Assembly (NCBI GenBank): GCA_016932165.1
Contig: JAFGDK010000081.1
Location: forward strand, 1 to 36,493
Length of the DNA stretch: 36,493 bases
From: Anaerolineales bacterium
GTDB lineage: Bacteria; Chloroflexota; Anaerolineae; Anaerolineales; UBA11579
Reading direction: 5' to 3'
Shown here: piece after piece, positions 24,355-32,195 of the stretch
How positions within the stretch are numbered: position 1 is the stretch's first letter
How the letters are laid out: each line of letters begins with the position of its first letter
Program-made: the position numbers and the translations under genes
The notes under the pieces: model-generated
Told to the model about the DNA's origin: nothing
Database searches by the model: none
Seen by the model: the letters and a program-made list of their open reading frames with translations, nothing else

Positions 24355-24981
24355 TTACTGCTCAAACATGGCGAGAACTTCGTGGGCGGTGAGTCCTGTG
24401 CGGTCTTCAAGAGACTGCTGGAGTCTTTTGCGGGCATCGTGGATCAGCTTGTATAAGGCGTTGCGGTTGGTGTCCATCTTCTCAGCCACCTGATCAATCG
24501 GCATCCCACCCTGGAGGATGGCAATGATGGCAGTACGCTGTCTCTCTGTTAGGTCACTTTCGATCATATTGTAGATGATGTCAAAGATGTTGTTCTGAGA
24601 GACTTCCTGTTCAGGATTGGTGGCTGGATCTGTAAGGATGGCGGGGGTGTATTCATCCCCTTCAGGGGTTTCGACGATTTCTTGCAAGGAGATATCTTTC
24701 CAGCGGCGTCGGCGCAATTCGGTGTAGGCTACATGAATAGCAATCTTCTGTGCCCAGGTGGTAAAGCGGCTTTCCCCGCGGAAGGTTTCAATGCTTTTAA
24801 GGATCTTCAGCAGGGCATCCTGGGCGAAATCCTCTGTGATTGCATCGAGGTCGGTGTTAATCCGGTTGGATAGAGAGGCGCGCAGACCGCGCAATAGAAT
24901 CTCCCGCAAATCTGAGAGAGCTTGATCGTCAATTGGGTCGCTAAGCTGTTGGACCCATTCCTCATTTGTTCTTCGGTTCAC
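24355..24981 (-). CDS. ECF-type RNA polymerase sigma factor
   Basis: A 208-residue sigma70-family factor of the extracytoplasmic-function type. Region 2 is clear: AITEDFAQDALLKILKSIETF, then FTTWAQKIAIHVAYTELRRRRW (2.3-2.4). After an acidic linker, region 4 follows: LTERQRTAIIAILQGGMPID and the helix-turn-helix VAEKMDTNRNALYKLIHDAR. A C-terminal tail of about 20 residues is extra. I prefer the GTG at 24981, preceded four bases upstream by AGGAGG; another in-frame GTG at 25002 is possible. An exact -10 box lies at 25060-25065. The promoter it recognises cannot be stated. Confidence 0.9.
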   Translation of the reverse strand: MNRRTNEEWVQQLSDPIDDQALSDLREILLRGLRASLSNRINTDLDAITEDFAQDALLKILKSIETFRGESRFTTWAQKIAIHVAYTELRRRRWKDISLQEIVETPEGDEYTPAILTDPATNPEQEVSQNNIFDIIYNMIESDLTERQRTAIIAILQGGMPIDQVAEKMDTNRNALYKLIHDARKRLQQSLEDRTGLTAHEVLAMFEQ

Positions 24982-25059
24982 CTTTCCTCCTGCAAAAATC
25001 ACTGGGTGGTGATTTATTTTACTATTTATCCAGAGTTGAACGCCAGAATTAAGAAAAAT

Positions 25060-25065
25060 ATTATA
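25060..25065 (-). promoter_or_regulatory. -10 box for the ECF sigma gene
   Basis: An exact minus-strand TATAAT about 78 bases before the GTG at 24981, in the gap after the second FHA gene. A good -35 box was not found. Confidence 0.4.
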
Positions 25066-25106
25066 CTGGGGAAATTGATAATGATTAGGTAGGAGTTTGG
25101 GATGAT

Positions 25107-25451
25107 TTATTGATCCAGATCGGAAGCGTCCAATGGGGTGGTGCGGGTCCGGGTGGTATCATCAATCTCAACATCCTCAAACATGAAGAACAATTCAATA
25201 TCTGCCATGGTGATCTTATCACCAGACTGAAGCGCTACCGGGTAGGCAATACGGCGTTCATTCAGGTACGTGCCGGATGATGAATTCAGATCCCGGAGGA
25301 AATACTCCCCATTGATCAAGACGATCTCGGCGTGATAGCGGGAAACGGATTGGGATGAGAGCACAATCGTGTTATCCAACTTCCGCCCAATGGTGGAGAG
25401 GTCCGCATCGAGTGGAAGCAAACGAGAGCCGTATTTGAGGACAGGTTTCAT
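25107..25451 (-). CDS. FHA-domain protein (second of a pair)
   Basis: A 114-residue protein consisting of a single forkhead-associated domain, a phosphothreonine-binding module. The signature residues are present: STIGRK (GR), SVSRYHAEI (S-R-x-H), and DLNSSSGTYLNERRI (N-x-S-x-G-T-x-x-N). A short acidic, Thr-rich tail (DDTTRTRTTPLDASD) could itself be phosphorylated. Its start overlaps the stop of the first FHA gene (ATGA), so the two are co-translated. No kinase gene lies in this window. Confidence 0.9.
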   Translation of the reverse strand: MKPVLKYGSRLLPLDADLSTIGRKLDNTIVLSSQSVSRYHAEIVLINGEYFLRDLNSSSGTYLNERRIAYPVALQSGDKITMADIELFFMFEDVEIDDTTRTRTTPLDASDLDQ

Positions 25452-25807
25452 TCTTTTTCTTCCTTCGGGAGGTCAAGCGTGCCAGTATTTTTATTCAGAT
25501 TCCCTTGCAAGTATGGGTTGTCTTCAATAAACATGATGGGGATATTGGCGAGATAGAAGAGGTCTCCAGAATTGAGCTTGTGCCGGGTGATGCGTTGATT
25601 GTTGAGATGCGTGCCGGTGGTTGAGTTCAGATCTATCAGGAAATAACCATCCGCCATTTGATGGATTTCAGCATGGCTGCGGGAGATTAAGGGATCCTGG
25701 ATAACCAGATCATTCTCGATTTTCCGCCCGATTCTAGTGACTGTTTTATCCAAAGCAAAGATCTGGCTGTTGATCACCAGGTAGGCTGAGGGATTGATAT
25801 CAGACAT
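25448..25807 (-). CDS. FHA-domain protein (first of a pair)
   Basis: A 119-residue single FHA-domain protein with TRIGRK, LISRSHAEI and DLNSTTGTHLNNQRI, so the phosphothreonine pocket is intact. The C-terminal 25 residues are polar and contain NTGTLDLP, a possible phosphorylation-tail. It is followed by its paralogue with a four-base overlap and preceded by its own -10 box at 25844-25849. The two domains differ enough to be an old duplication. Likely role is signal assembly downstream of Ser/Thr kinases. Confidence 0.9.
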   Translation of the reverse strand: MSDINPSAYLVINSQIFALDKTVTRIGRKIENDLVIQDPLISRSHAEIHQMADGYFLIDLNSTTGTHLNNQRITRHKLNSGDLFYLANIPIMFIEDNPYLQGNLNKNTGTLDLPKEEKE

Positions 25808-25843
25808 ATCCGTTTTGTATTTAAAAAGTTGACTGTGTTACCC

Positions 25844-25849
25844 ATTATA
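25844..25849 (-). promoter_or_regulatory. -10 box for the FHA gene pair
   Basis: An exact minus-strand TATAAT, 36 bases before the first FHA start codon, in the 60-base gap after the glycosyltransferase gene. No clear -35 box. Confidence 0.4.
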
Positions 25850-25867
25850 ACTGAAATTACGGGTGGC

Positions 25868-27364
25868 TTATTGGGTAAGTTCCGGTGCAAGTAGGTAGAG
25901 AGCAAAAAATTGATCCTGAAAAAGAACTGGGAGGGTAGAGAGCCGCGCTTCTAGAGTTGGCTGCCGGCTGAGTTCATTCCAGTCTGAAATGAGGAAGTAA
26001 CCAGCGCCTTCGGTTTTTTCCCAGAAAGATTCGATCTCCTTCCGCTCTGACCCAGCGAGTTGGTAGTAATTAAGGTCTCCGAGGTGCGGCCAGTGGCTGG
26101 CATTGCGAAAGGTGTAGAAGCGGAGGCTGGTTTCATAGTCCTCGGTGAGGGCGATGATGCCTGCGGGGGGCAATTCTTCCAGGACATCTGCCAAGTGATA
26201 GTAGGCATCACGGGTCTGGCGGAAATCAGCCTGATCTGCAAATTTGATGCTTTGAACAATCGTGACCCCGGTAAACACCAGCATGGTGGCAACTGCAAAG
26301 GCAAGGGCAGGTTTTAACCAGTTTTTCTTACGGCTGAACTGTTCCAACCAGGCGATAGTGACCGCCAGGCTGACTGCTGTGAGGGGCACCATCGAGAGGT
26401 GATAATAGTCATGGGTCATGATATGGTAGGCAAACAGCATTCCATAGATGAAATAGCCTGTCCACCAAAAGAATAGAAAACGCTGCTCTGCTTTTTCCCG
26501 GGCGGAAAAAATGCCAGCTATCCCCAGCAGGAAAGCGGGCAGCCCAAACTCGGTGATAATGCGCAACCCCCAGCTTTTGTAGAGGAGCATATCGGTCCAC
26601 ATGTCGGGGAAGAAGCGGCCGCTGAATTGGGCAGCCAGTCGGCCATCCAGCACCAGCCCCCAAAAATAATAGATGGCTGACGGGAGGGCAGCCAGGATGA
26701 GGATCAGCCAAACCTGCCAGTTTTTGATGGTTTGTTTGAATGAATTGATGGAGAGGATATATGCCGCAAATGGCAGGATCAGGATAATGCCAGCAACTGA
26801 TTTTGTGAGAATGGCAAAACCTGTGATCAGGCCGGTGAAGATTGCCCAGGAGAGCGTTCTTTTTTTCTGCCAGGTATAAAGCGCCCAAAGAGCGGTCACA
26901 GAGGAGGCCACCATGATTGGATCGGGGAGCAGGGTGCGGGAGAATCTTACGCTGAATGGCAGGAAGAGGTAATAGATTAGGGCGGCAAACCCGCCGAGAG
27001 ACGAGCCAAGCTGTAAGGCGAGAGCATATACCGCCCAGCCGCCCAGCAGCCAGAAGGTGATTGAAATAATTCGTCCGAGCCACGGGGATTCTGATCCGGC
27101 AAGACGATAAAGTTGAGCGGTCAGAAATTCCTGGATGGGCGGTTCGATGACCCCCACCAGTTGCAGCTGCTGGGCGGCGAATTCCACTCTTTCGGGGGGA
27201 ATTTGGGGGGCAGTGGGGTAGTATAGAGCACGGGCGACCAGGGCGGCGCGCATCTGGCGGGTGGGGTGTACCTCGAGTGGTTCGTCGGTGAGGTCGTAGA
27301 GCCGGAGCAGGGCGGCGGCGGAAAAGAGGATTGTGAGGAGGAGTGCGGTCTGGCGTCTGGTCAT
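25868..27364 (-). CDS. GT39/ArnT-like integral membrane glycosyltransferase
   Basis: A 498-residue protein with about eleven or twelve membrane helices, of the polyprenyl-phosphate-dependent (PMT/ArnT, GT-C fold) type. After the first helix comes the extracytoplasmic acidic motif DLTDEPLEVHPTRQM, matching the family catalytic-loop position; a late soluble domain (about 415-498) follows the helices. It would transfer a sugar from a lipid carrier to a protein or glycolipid outside the membrane; T/P-rich surface proteins in this window are plausible acceptors, but that is speculation. The start is set at 27364: the upstream in-frame extension is only antisense to the nfuA-like gene. TATAAT lies nine bases before this ATG and no ribosome site is present. 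Confidence 0.85.
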   Translation of the reverse strand: MTRRQTALLLTILFSAAALLRLYDLTDEPLEVHPTRQMRAALVARALYYPTAPQIPPERVEFAAQQLQLVGVIEPPIQEFLTAQLYRLAGSESPWLGRIISITFWLLGGWAVYALALQLGSSLGGFAALIYYLFLPFSVRFSRTLLPDPIMVASSVTALWALYTWQKKRTLSWAIFTGLITGFAILTKSVAGIILILPFAAYILSINSFKQTIKNWQVWLILILAALPSAIYYFWGLVLDGRLAAQFSGRFFPDMWTDMLLYKSWGLRIITEFGLPAFLLGIAGIFSAREKAEQRFLFFWWTGYFIYGMLFAYHIMTHDYYHLSMVPLTAVSLAVTIAWLEQFSRKKNWLKPALAFAVATMLVFTGVTIVQSIKFADQADFRQTRDAYYHLADVLEELPPAGIIALTEDYETSLRFYTFRNASHWPHLGDLNYYQLAGSERKEIESFWEKTEGAGYFLISDWNELSRQPTLEARLSTLPVLFQDQFFALYLLAPELTQ

Positions 27365-27373
27365 GGTGGTGGG

Positions 27374-27379
27374 ATTATA
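27374..27379 (-). promoter_or_regulatory. -10 box nine bases before the glycosyltransferase start
   Basis: Exact TATAAT on the minus strand separated from the ATG at 27364 by CCCACCACC. No Shine-Dalgarno sequence is present, which suggests a near-leaderless message. Confidence 0.5.
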
Positions 27380-27460
27380 GCTTAAAACCAAGAAACCCCT
27401 GGTGAACTTGGATGGAAATTGATCTAATAAATTTGTTACAAAGGAGAAGTAATCACAGGG

Positions 27461-27466
27461 TATAAT
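27461..27466 (+). promoter_or_regulatory. -10 box for the nfuA-like gene
   Basis: An exact TATAAT 52 bases before the ATG at 27519. TTACAA (27436-27441) at a 19-base spacing is a weak -35 candidate. The region between 27365 and 27518 is a divergent promoter region. Confidence 0.4.
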
Positions 27467-27518
27467 GTCAGGGCTTGGTTCTGAGCTTGAAAACCACGAA
27501 CAGGATTGGTGAGATACG

Positions 27519-28169
27519 ATGAGTGATACACAAGAAGCAAAATTGATGGAACTAACCCAGCCGGCGATTGACAAGATTGCAGAATTGATAGCAACCCGAG
27601 GGAAGGGGCCAATGGCTGTGCGGGTAATCGTGCATCTTGGCGGGGCTGGAGGGGGACAGAGTGAGTTTAAGTTTGTGGACCTGGGCTCCAAAACAGAGGG
27701 CGATACCGTGCTGGAGATGGGACCCTTCCCGATGTATTTGGATATGCAGGCCGCGGTCGCCTTGAAGGGTGCCAAGGTGGATTTTGACGAGCAAAAATAT
27801 GCCCACGGATTCCATATCGAGTACGAGAATCCGCTAGAGAGTTATCTGAGCTCCCGCCGTAAGGATTGGGGTGATGATCCGGTTGCCAATAAAGTTCAGC
27901 AGGTGGTAGATGAACAGATCAACCCCGGCGTGGCCGGGCACGGCGGCTGGGTGCTGCTGCTGGATGTGAAAGGTGATACCGCCTATATAGAAATGGGCGG
28001 CGGATGCCGTGGGTGCGCCATCTCACAGATGACCCTTAAAGATGGCATTGAAAGAATTATTACCGAAGAGGTGCCAGAGATCACGCAGGTATTGGATACC
28101 ACCGACCATGCCAGCGGTGAGAACCCGTATTATAGCGAAGATCCGACCGGGGCACAGACACCGTTCTAA
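27519..28169 (+). CDS. nfuA: NfuA-like Fe-S cluster scaffold/carrier
   Basis: A 216-residue Fe-S biogenesis protein with the NfuA layout. The N-terminal domain (about 10-105) is a degenerate A-type (IscA/HesB) carrier with no cysteines at all. The C-terminal NifU/Nfu domain (about 122-195) carries MGGGCRGCAISQMTL, whose C163 and C166 would bridge a 4Fe-4S cluster between two subunits. The last 20 residues are a polar tail. Such proteins deliver clusters to apo-enzymes such as aconitase or radical SAM proteins. The gene is followed 15 bases later by a small membrane protein gene on the same strand. Confidence 0.9.
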   Translation: MSDTQEAKLMELTQPAIDKIAELIATRGKGPMAVRVIVHLGGAGGGQSEFKFVDLGSKTEGDTVLEMGPFPMYLDMQAAVALKGAKVDFDEQKYAHGFHIEYENPLESYLSSRRKDWGDDPVANKVQQVVDEQINPGVAGHGGWVLLLDVKGDTAYIEMGGGCRGCAISQMTLKDGIERIITEEVPEITQVLDTTDHASGENPYYSEDPTGAQTPF

Positions 28170-28184
28170 TTGAGGGAGGATTCG

Positions 28185-28568
28185 ATGAGCGATTCGAAGA
28201 AATCTTGCTTGGGGTTTACTGCCCTGATCCTTGGCCTAGGATTGGCAGTGGTGAGTCTTGTCGCGGGTGGGATTGGTGAGCTGGTGCGTTTCTTAGGAGG
28301 AGATTCTTTGGGGATCAACTTAAAGAACGGAGCGATCATTGCCGGAATTGTATTTGGCTTGCTGTTCCTCACTGCGGTATATTTTTTCATCAGTATCCGG
28401 GATTGGTCCTGGCTGCCGGCAATAGCGGGCGGGGTGTATGCGGTGCTACCCGATCTGGTTCTGGGACCAGAGGATGATGTGCTGGCGATGGTTGCGGGGG
28501 TGGGAATATCCGGATTATTAAGTTATTTCCAGTATCGCCGGGATAAAAAGGGCGGTCCAACGGCCTAG
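28185..28568 (+). CDS. Small membrane protein of unknown function
   Basis: A 127-residue protein with three or four hydrophobic helices (about 10-32, 48-70, 78-92, 98-115) and a basic C-terminus (QYRRDKKGG). No named family is recognised. The ATG at 28185 has a GGAGG ribosome site six bases upstream; the in-frame TTG at 28170 is less likely. It follows the nfuA-like gene by 15 bases and is closed by a strong bidirectional terminator, so it is the second gene of a two-gene operon. Confidence 0.75.
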   Translation: MSDSKKSCLGFTALILGLGLAVVSLVAGGIGELVRFLGGDSLGINLKNGAIIAGIVFGLLFLTAVYFFISIRDWSWLPAIAGGVYAVLPDLVLGPEDDVLAMVAGVGISGLLSYFQYRRDKKGGPTA

Positions 28569-28593
28569 ACACAGCATCTTTTGATTAACAGAT

Positions 28594-28620
28594 AAAAGCC
28601 TGGCAGAATGCCAGGCTTTT
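28594..28620. terminator. Bidirectional terminator between nfuA operon and rpoD
   Basis: AAAAGCCTGGC (28594-28604) pairs perfectly with GCCAGGCTTTT (28610-28620) over 11 bases around a five-base loop, giving T-tracts on both strands between convergent genes. Confidence 0.9.
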
Positions 28621-28657
28621 ACCGTAGTGAAATTCCTTGTCTTTTCAGGAATGGGTG

Positions 28658-29875
28658 TTATAGGTATTCTCGCAATTGCCGGGCGCGCAGGGGGTGGCGC
28701 AACCGGCGAAGTGCTTTCCCTTCAATCTGGCGGATGCGCTCACGGGTGAGGCCGAATTTCTCCCCAACTTCTTCCAGGGTGTACTGCTTGCCATCCTCAA
28801 GCCCAAAGCGGAGGCGCAGGATTCGGGCCTCGCGTGGTGTCAGGGTGGCGAGGATTTGGTTGAGTTTTTCGCTGAGTAACTTCTGGGTTGTGGCACTGCT
28901 GGGGGTGGGAGTGTGCTCGTCTTCCACAAACATACCTAACTCGGCATCTTCCTCATCTCCAACTGGAGATTCGAGCGAGAGGGGCAGCCAGGAAACCTGC
29001 AGCATCCATTGGACTTTATCAGTAGGGAGTTCCATATAATCGGCGAGTTCTTCGACCTTGGGCGGCCGGCCGAGTTTTTGTTCCAGCGAGCGGGCGGATT
29101 TATACATTTGGCGGATGCGGTCGATCATGTGGACCGGGACACGGATGGTGCGCCCTTGGTCGGCAATCGAGCGAGTGATTGTCTGCCGGATCCACCAGGT
29201 GGCGTAAGTGGAGAAGCGGAAGCCTCGGCGGTAATCGTACTTTTTAACCGCCTTCATCAGACCCAGATTGCCTTCCTGGATCAGGTCCAGGAAGGGGACC
29301 CCGCGTCCGAGGTACTTTTTGGCGATACTGACCACCAGGCGGGTATTGGCCTGGATGAGATGATTGCGGGCGTCTTTGCCGTCCTGGATGGCCTGCATCA
29401 GGAGGATTTTTTCCTGCTTTGGGGTAGACCCATTCAGCTTTTTAAGCCGCCTCTCGGATCTGATACCGTGTTCAATGCAGCGTGCCAGCATGACTTCTTG
29501 CTCTGTGTTCAGCAGGGGGACGCGGGACATTTCCTTGAGGTAGAGCCCCACTGTATCGATCTGATCTCCGGTCAGAATAGACTCGACCGCCGGTTCAGAA
29601 TCGTTTAGTTCGAACAATTCCTCGAGCTGGCGATCATGTTGATCGATACGAGCGGCTTGTGATTGAGGGTGACCGTTTTTCTTGGGAGAACCAGCCGCGG
29701 TTTCCGTCTGAGACTCTTCCTCCTCGAGGATCACCTCGGTCATGAAATGGAAGCGAAGACGCTCCATTTCATGGTCCCCTTTGGTGAAATGCTCAATTGG
29801 ACGGTTGAGCTTTTCGTCATCAAAGATGAGGGAAATCGTGTCTGGATCAGGCAGGTTGTTTGCCGGGTAAGCCAT
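28658..29875 (-). CDS. rpoD: Primary RNA polymerase sigma factor (RpoD/SigA)
   Basis: A 405-residue group 1/2 sigma70. After a poorly conserved acidic N-terminus (about 1-105), region 1.2 appears as [16 protein letters not shown]. Region 2 has [28 protein letters not shown] and the -10-reading [18 protein letters not shown], followed by [11 protein letters not shown] (region 3.0). Region 4 ends with [21 protein letters not shown], the -35-reading helix-turn-helix, and RRLRHP. The completeness of regions 1.2-4.2 supports a housekeeping or close-relative role, and the TATAAT/TTGACA boxes in this window fit. The start has AGGAGGAA upstream. It follows yceD on the same strand by 35 bases. Confidence 0.93.
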   Translation of the reverse strand: MAYPANNLPDPDTISLIFDDEKLNRPIEHFTKGDHEMERLRFHFMTEVILEEEESQTETAAGSPKKNGHPQSQAARIDQHDRQLEELFELNDSEPAVESILTGDQIDTVGLYLKEMSRVPLLNTEQEVMLARCIEHGIRSERRLKKLNGSTPKQEKILLMQAIQDGKDARNHLIQANTRLVVSIAKKYLGRGVPFLDLIQEGNLGLMKAVKKYDYRRGFRFSTYATWWIRQTITRSIADQGRTIRVPVHMIDRIRQMYKSARSLEQKLGRPPKVEELADYMELPTDKVQWMLQVSWLPLSLESPVGDEEDAELGMFVEDEHTPTPSSATTQKLLSEKLNQILATLTPREARILRLRFGLEDGKQYTLEEVGEKFGLTRERIRQIEGKALRRLRHPLRARQLREYL

Positions 29876-29910
29876 AGCTTCCTCCTCGTAAGAGAGTCTT
29901 GGTTTATGGT

Positions 29911-30426
29911 TTACTCGTCATCAAGCAGGTCCTTTAGCTTTGCCATTCGTGGATCGATGGTTCTGGTTTCGCAATTGCAGGTCCCATGGTTGAGGTTCTC
30001 CCCGCAGATGGGACAAAGACCTGCGCAATCGGGTTTGCAAAGTGGTGTAGTAGGCGTATCAAGCAGTAGATATTCGCGTGCGAGATCGGTGATGTCGATG
30101 TAGCCGGATTCGGGTACGATCAGCCCAGACTCGGTCTCGGTGCGATGGTCAAAGGCGTACAGTTCAGTGAAGTCTGAAAGCGTTTGGGTCAGGGTGGCAT
30201 CCAGACATCGGGAACAGTGGGTGGCAGCGACTGCACTCAGGCTGGCTTCCAGGAGGATTCCTTTTTGCGTGCGGCTGAACGTAACTGTGCCTTTGAGATC
30301 TTTTGCAGTAAAATCATCACCAAGTTCGTAAAACGGGAACTCAAATGAGATAGATTTGGTAAAGCCAGGCGTCTCGTGGATTATTTGCCCGACATTGAAC
30401 CTGAGCGGGTTTTGTTTTTTGCTCAT
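29911..30426 (-). CDS. yceD: YceD/DUF177 family protein
   Basis: A 171-residue protein of the YceD (large ribosomal RNA accumulation, DUF177) family. Recognisable parts are [14 protein letters not shown] at the start, THCSRCLD with paired cysteines in the middle, [17 protein letters not shown], and the C-terminal [13 protein letters not shown] zinc-like cluster with [11 protein letters not shown]. In other bacteria it is linked to 23S rRNA accumulation. I use the ATG at 30426, because the longer in-frame start at 30516 adds sequence unlike the family. In many bacteria rpmF follows; here the next gene is rpoD. A strong promoter lies at 30540-30568. Confidence 0.9.
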   Translation of the reverse strand: MSKKQNPLRFNVGQIIHETPGFTKSISFEFPFYELGDDFTAKDLKGTVTFSRTQKGILLEASLSAVAATHCSRCLDATLTQTLSDFTELYAFDHRTETESGLIVPESGYIDITDLAREYLLLDTPTTPLCKPDCAGLCPICGENLNHGTCNCETRTIDPRMAKLKDLLDDE

Positions 30427-30707
30427 GATCTTTCTCGTATGAGTTTGACTTTCCTGCAAATTTAGTAATGTACTGATTGGGTAGTGGTTTTGCTTGATTG
30501 CGCCCAAATTTTGCAAAAACTTTTATTAAAGTTGACGATATTATAACAAAAATTGCAATCCAGGTCAATTACCAATTTACGATAATGTTGGTCATATTTT
30601 GGCATGAAAATTGTAGCAACCCCTATATATGGGATTTTGTGATTATAGAAACACCATATATTCGGTATTAAAAAAATAGTACAAACGTCTATACAAATGA
30701 GGTGCAA
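30427..30707. other. AT-rich divergent intergenic region between yceD and rdgB
   Basis: This 281-base region is markedly more AT-rich than its surroundings and carries the minus-strand yceD promoter. Toward rdgB I see only weak plus-strand promoter candidates (for example TATATAT at 30624-30630). No RNA gene or repeat was recognised. Confidence 0.5.
30540..30568 (-). promoter_or_regulatory. Strong sigma70 promoter of the yceD-rpoD operon
   Basis: On the minus strand TTGACC (30563-30568) and an exact TATAAT (30540-30545) are separated by 17 bases. The start site should be near 30533, giving a leader of roughly 107 bases before yceD. Confidence 0.75.
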
Positions 30708-31325
30708 ATGCTAACAAAATTGAAAGGTGCAATTTTGCTTGCAACAAATAATGCCGGGAAACTGATTGAATTGCAACAATTGCTTTCAGAATTGGAGGGG
30801 TTGAACTTGCTGACACCGAAAGATGTGGGGATAAACCTCGATGTGGAGGAGGTGGGGCACACCTATATGGAGAATGCGCGGCTGAAAGGAGAGGCTTACC
30901 GGGATGTGTGCGGGCTGACTACCCTGGCTGATGACAGCGGCCTGGAAGTGGATGCTCTGGGTGGCGAACCGGGAATATGGTCGGCGCGATATTCTAATCA
31001 ACCCGGTGCGAGTGACGCTGACCGGCGGGCGTTCTTGCTGGCAAAATTGGCTGGAAAGCCGCGGCCGTGGACTGCCCGGTTTGTGGCATGGGTTGTGGTC
31101 GCTGAGCCTGGTGAGGATGTCCTCTTTTGGGAGGGGGAATGTTGGGGAGAGATCATCCCGGAGGAGCGCGGGGAGAACGGGTTTGGTTACGATCCGATTT
31201 TCTTTTTCCCTGATCTTGGTAAAACGATGGCCGAATTGAGTGATGAGGAAAAGAACAGGATCAGCCACAGGGGGAATGCGGTTCGGGGAGCTCTGCCAGC
31301 TCTGAAGGATATATACCAGAAGTGA
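30708..31325 (+). CDS. rdgB: XTP/dITP diphosphatase (RdgB/HAM1 family)
   Basis: A 205-residue nucleotide-sanitising enzyme that hydrolyses non-canonical purine triphosphates (XTP, dITP) to monophosphates and pyrophosphate. Family motifs are complete: LLATNNAGKLIEL at the start, the catalytic ADDSGLEVDAL, GEPGIWSARYS, GFGYDPIFF, and LSDEEKNRISHRGNA near the end. I favour the ATG at 30708 with GAGGTG just upstream; a GTG two codons earlier overlaps that ribosome site. The protein is cytosolic. The next gene has its own -10 box, so rdgB may be a single-gene unit. Confidence 0.95.
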   Translation: MLTKLKGAILLATNNAGKLIELQQLLSELEGLNLLTPKDVGINLDVEEVGHTYMENARLKGEAYRDVCGLTTLADDSGLEVDALGGEPGIWSARYSNQPGASDADRRAFLLAKLAGKPRPWTARFVAWVVVAEPGEDVLFWEGECWGEIIPEERGENGFGYDPIFFFPDLGKTMAELSDEEKNRISHRGNAVRGALPALKDIYQK

Positions 31326-31351
31326 TATTTCTTAACCAGATCATCACGCTG

Positions 31352-31357
31352 TATAAT
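31352..31357 (+). promoter_or_regulatory. -10 box for the flavodoxin-fold gene
   Basis: Exact TATAAT 27 bases after the rdgB stop, with a poor TTCTTA (31329-31334) 17 bases upstream. It would give a leader of about 100 bases before 31465. Confidence 0.4.
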
Positions 31358-31464
31358 TTGATTGGATTCCATTTTTCTTCCCAGGTTGCATCTGACGAAC
31401 AAAATGAATAGAGATTGGCAGAACGCTCAATTGGGCAGGTTAAGAGATGAGGAGGAGGTTGGTG

Positions 31465-32178
31465 ATGGCAAAACTTGTGGCGGTAAATGGCAGTCCCCGG
31501 GGGAGTCATGGCAATACGCAATGGATCCTGGAAGCGTTTTTGCAAGGCGCCCAGGAGGCTGGTGGTGAGACCGAACTATTCTTCACCAATGATCTGGAGG
31601 TAAAACCGTGTGATTGCGGAATGATGTACTGCTGGTATCACGAGCCGGGCGAGTGCTGTAATCAGGACGATATGCAAATGCTTTACCCCAAGATCCGGCA
31701 GGCGGAAACTTTGGTGCTTGCCACTCCGATCTACATCCCTCTGCCTGGCGCGATGCAAAATCTGGTCAACCGTTTATGCCCGTTGATCCGTCCGGAATTG
31801 GTGTTCCGGGATGGGCGCACGCGGGCTGTTGTGCATGAGGGAACCAGACTCAAACGCATTGTCCTGGTTTCCACCGGCGGTTGGTGGGAGAAAGCAAATT
31901 TTGAGGTCGTGGAAGCCATCGTCCGCGAGCTGGCGGAGAATTCAAGCCTCGAATATGGTGGATCAATCCTTCGGCCGCACGCGTTCCTGATGAAAGAAGA
32001 CGGGATCTTTACAGAGGCGGGCCAAAAAGTGTTAGAGGCCTCCCGCGAAGCTGGCCGCCAGTTGACCGCTGACGGGAAAATCAAGCCCGAAGTTTTGGAT
32101 GCAGTCAGTGAGCCTTTGATTCCGATGCAAGATTTGATTGATTTGTACAATCAATGGGTCTTTGAAGCATCCAATTAA
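31465..32178 (+). CDS. Flavodoxin-fold NAD(P)H-dependent FMN reductase family protein
   Basis: A 237-residue flavodoxin-like protein of the NADPH-dependent FMN reductase/iron-sulfur flavoprotein group. The FMN phosphate loop is VNGSPRGSHGNTQWI (7-21). A cysteine-containing segment, CDCGMMYCWYHEPGECC (about 50-66), sits where related proteins bind an Fe-S cluster, though the spacing is not the standard one. ATPIYIPLPGAMQNLVNRL is the second flavin-contacting loop. The electron partner is unknown. The ATG at 31465 follows a GGAGGAGGTT ribosome site. Exonuclease III starts 17 bases after the stop, so the two probably share a transcript. Confidence 0.85.
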   Translation: MAKLVAVNGSPRGSHGNTQWILEAFLQGAQEAGGETELFFTNDLEVKPCDCGMMYCWYHEPGECCNQDDMQMLYPKIRQAETLVLATPIYIPLPGAMQNLVNRLCPLIRPELVFRDGRTRAVVHEGTRLKRIVLVSTGGWWEKANFEVVEAIVRELAENSSLEYGGSILRPHAFLMKEDGIFTEAGQKVLEASREAGRQLTADGKIKPEVLDAVSEPLIPMQDLIDLYNQWVFEASN

Positions 32179-32195
32179 CCAATGGATTAGGCTCC

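Noticed and set aside
27365..27775. N-terminal extension of the glycosyltransferase
   Set aside because: The extra 137 codons overlap the nfuA-like gene in antisense, and an exact TATAAT sits just before the internal ATG at 27364.
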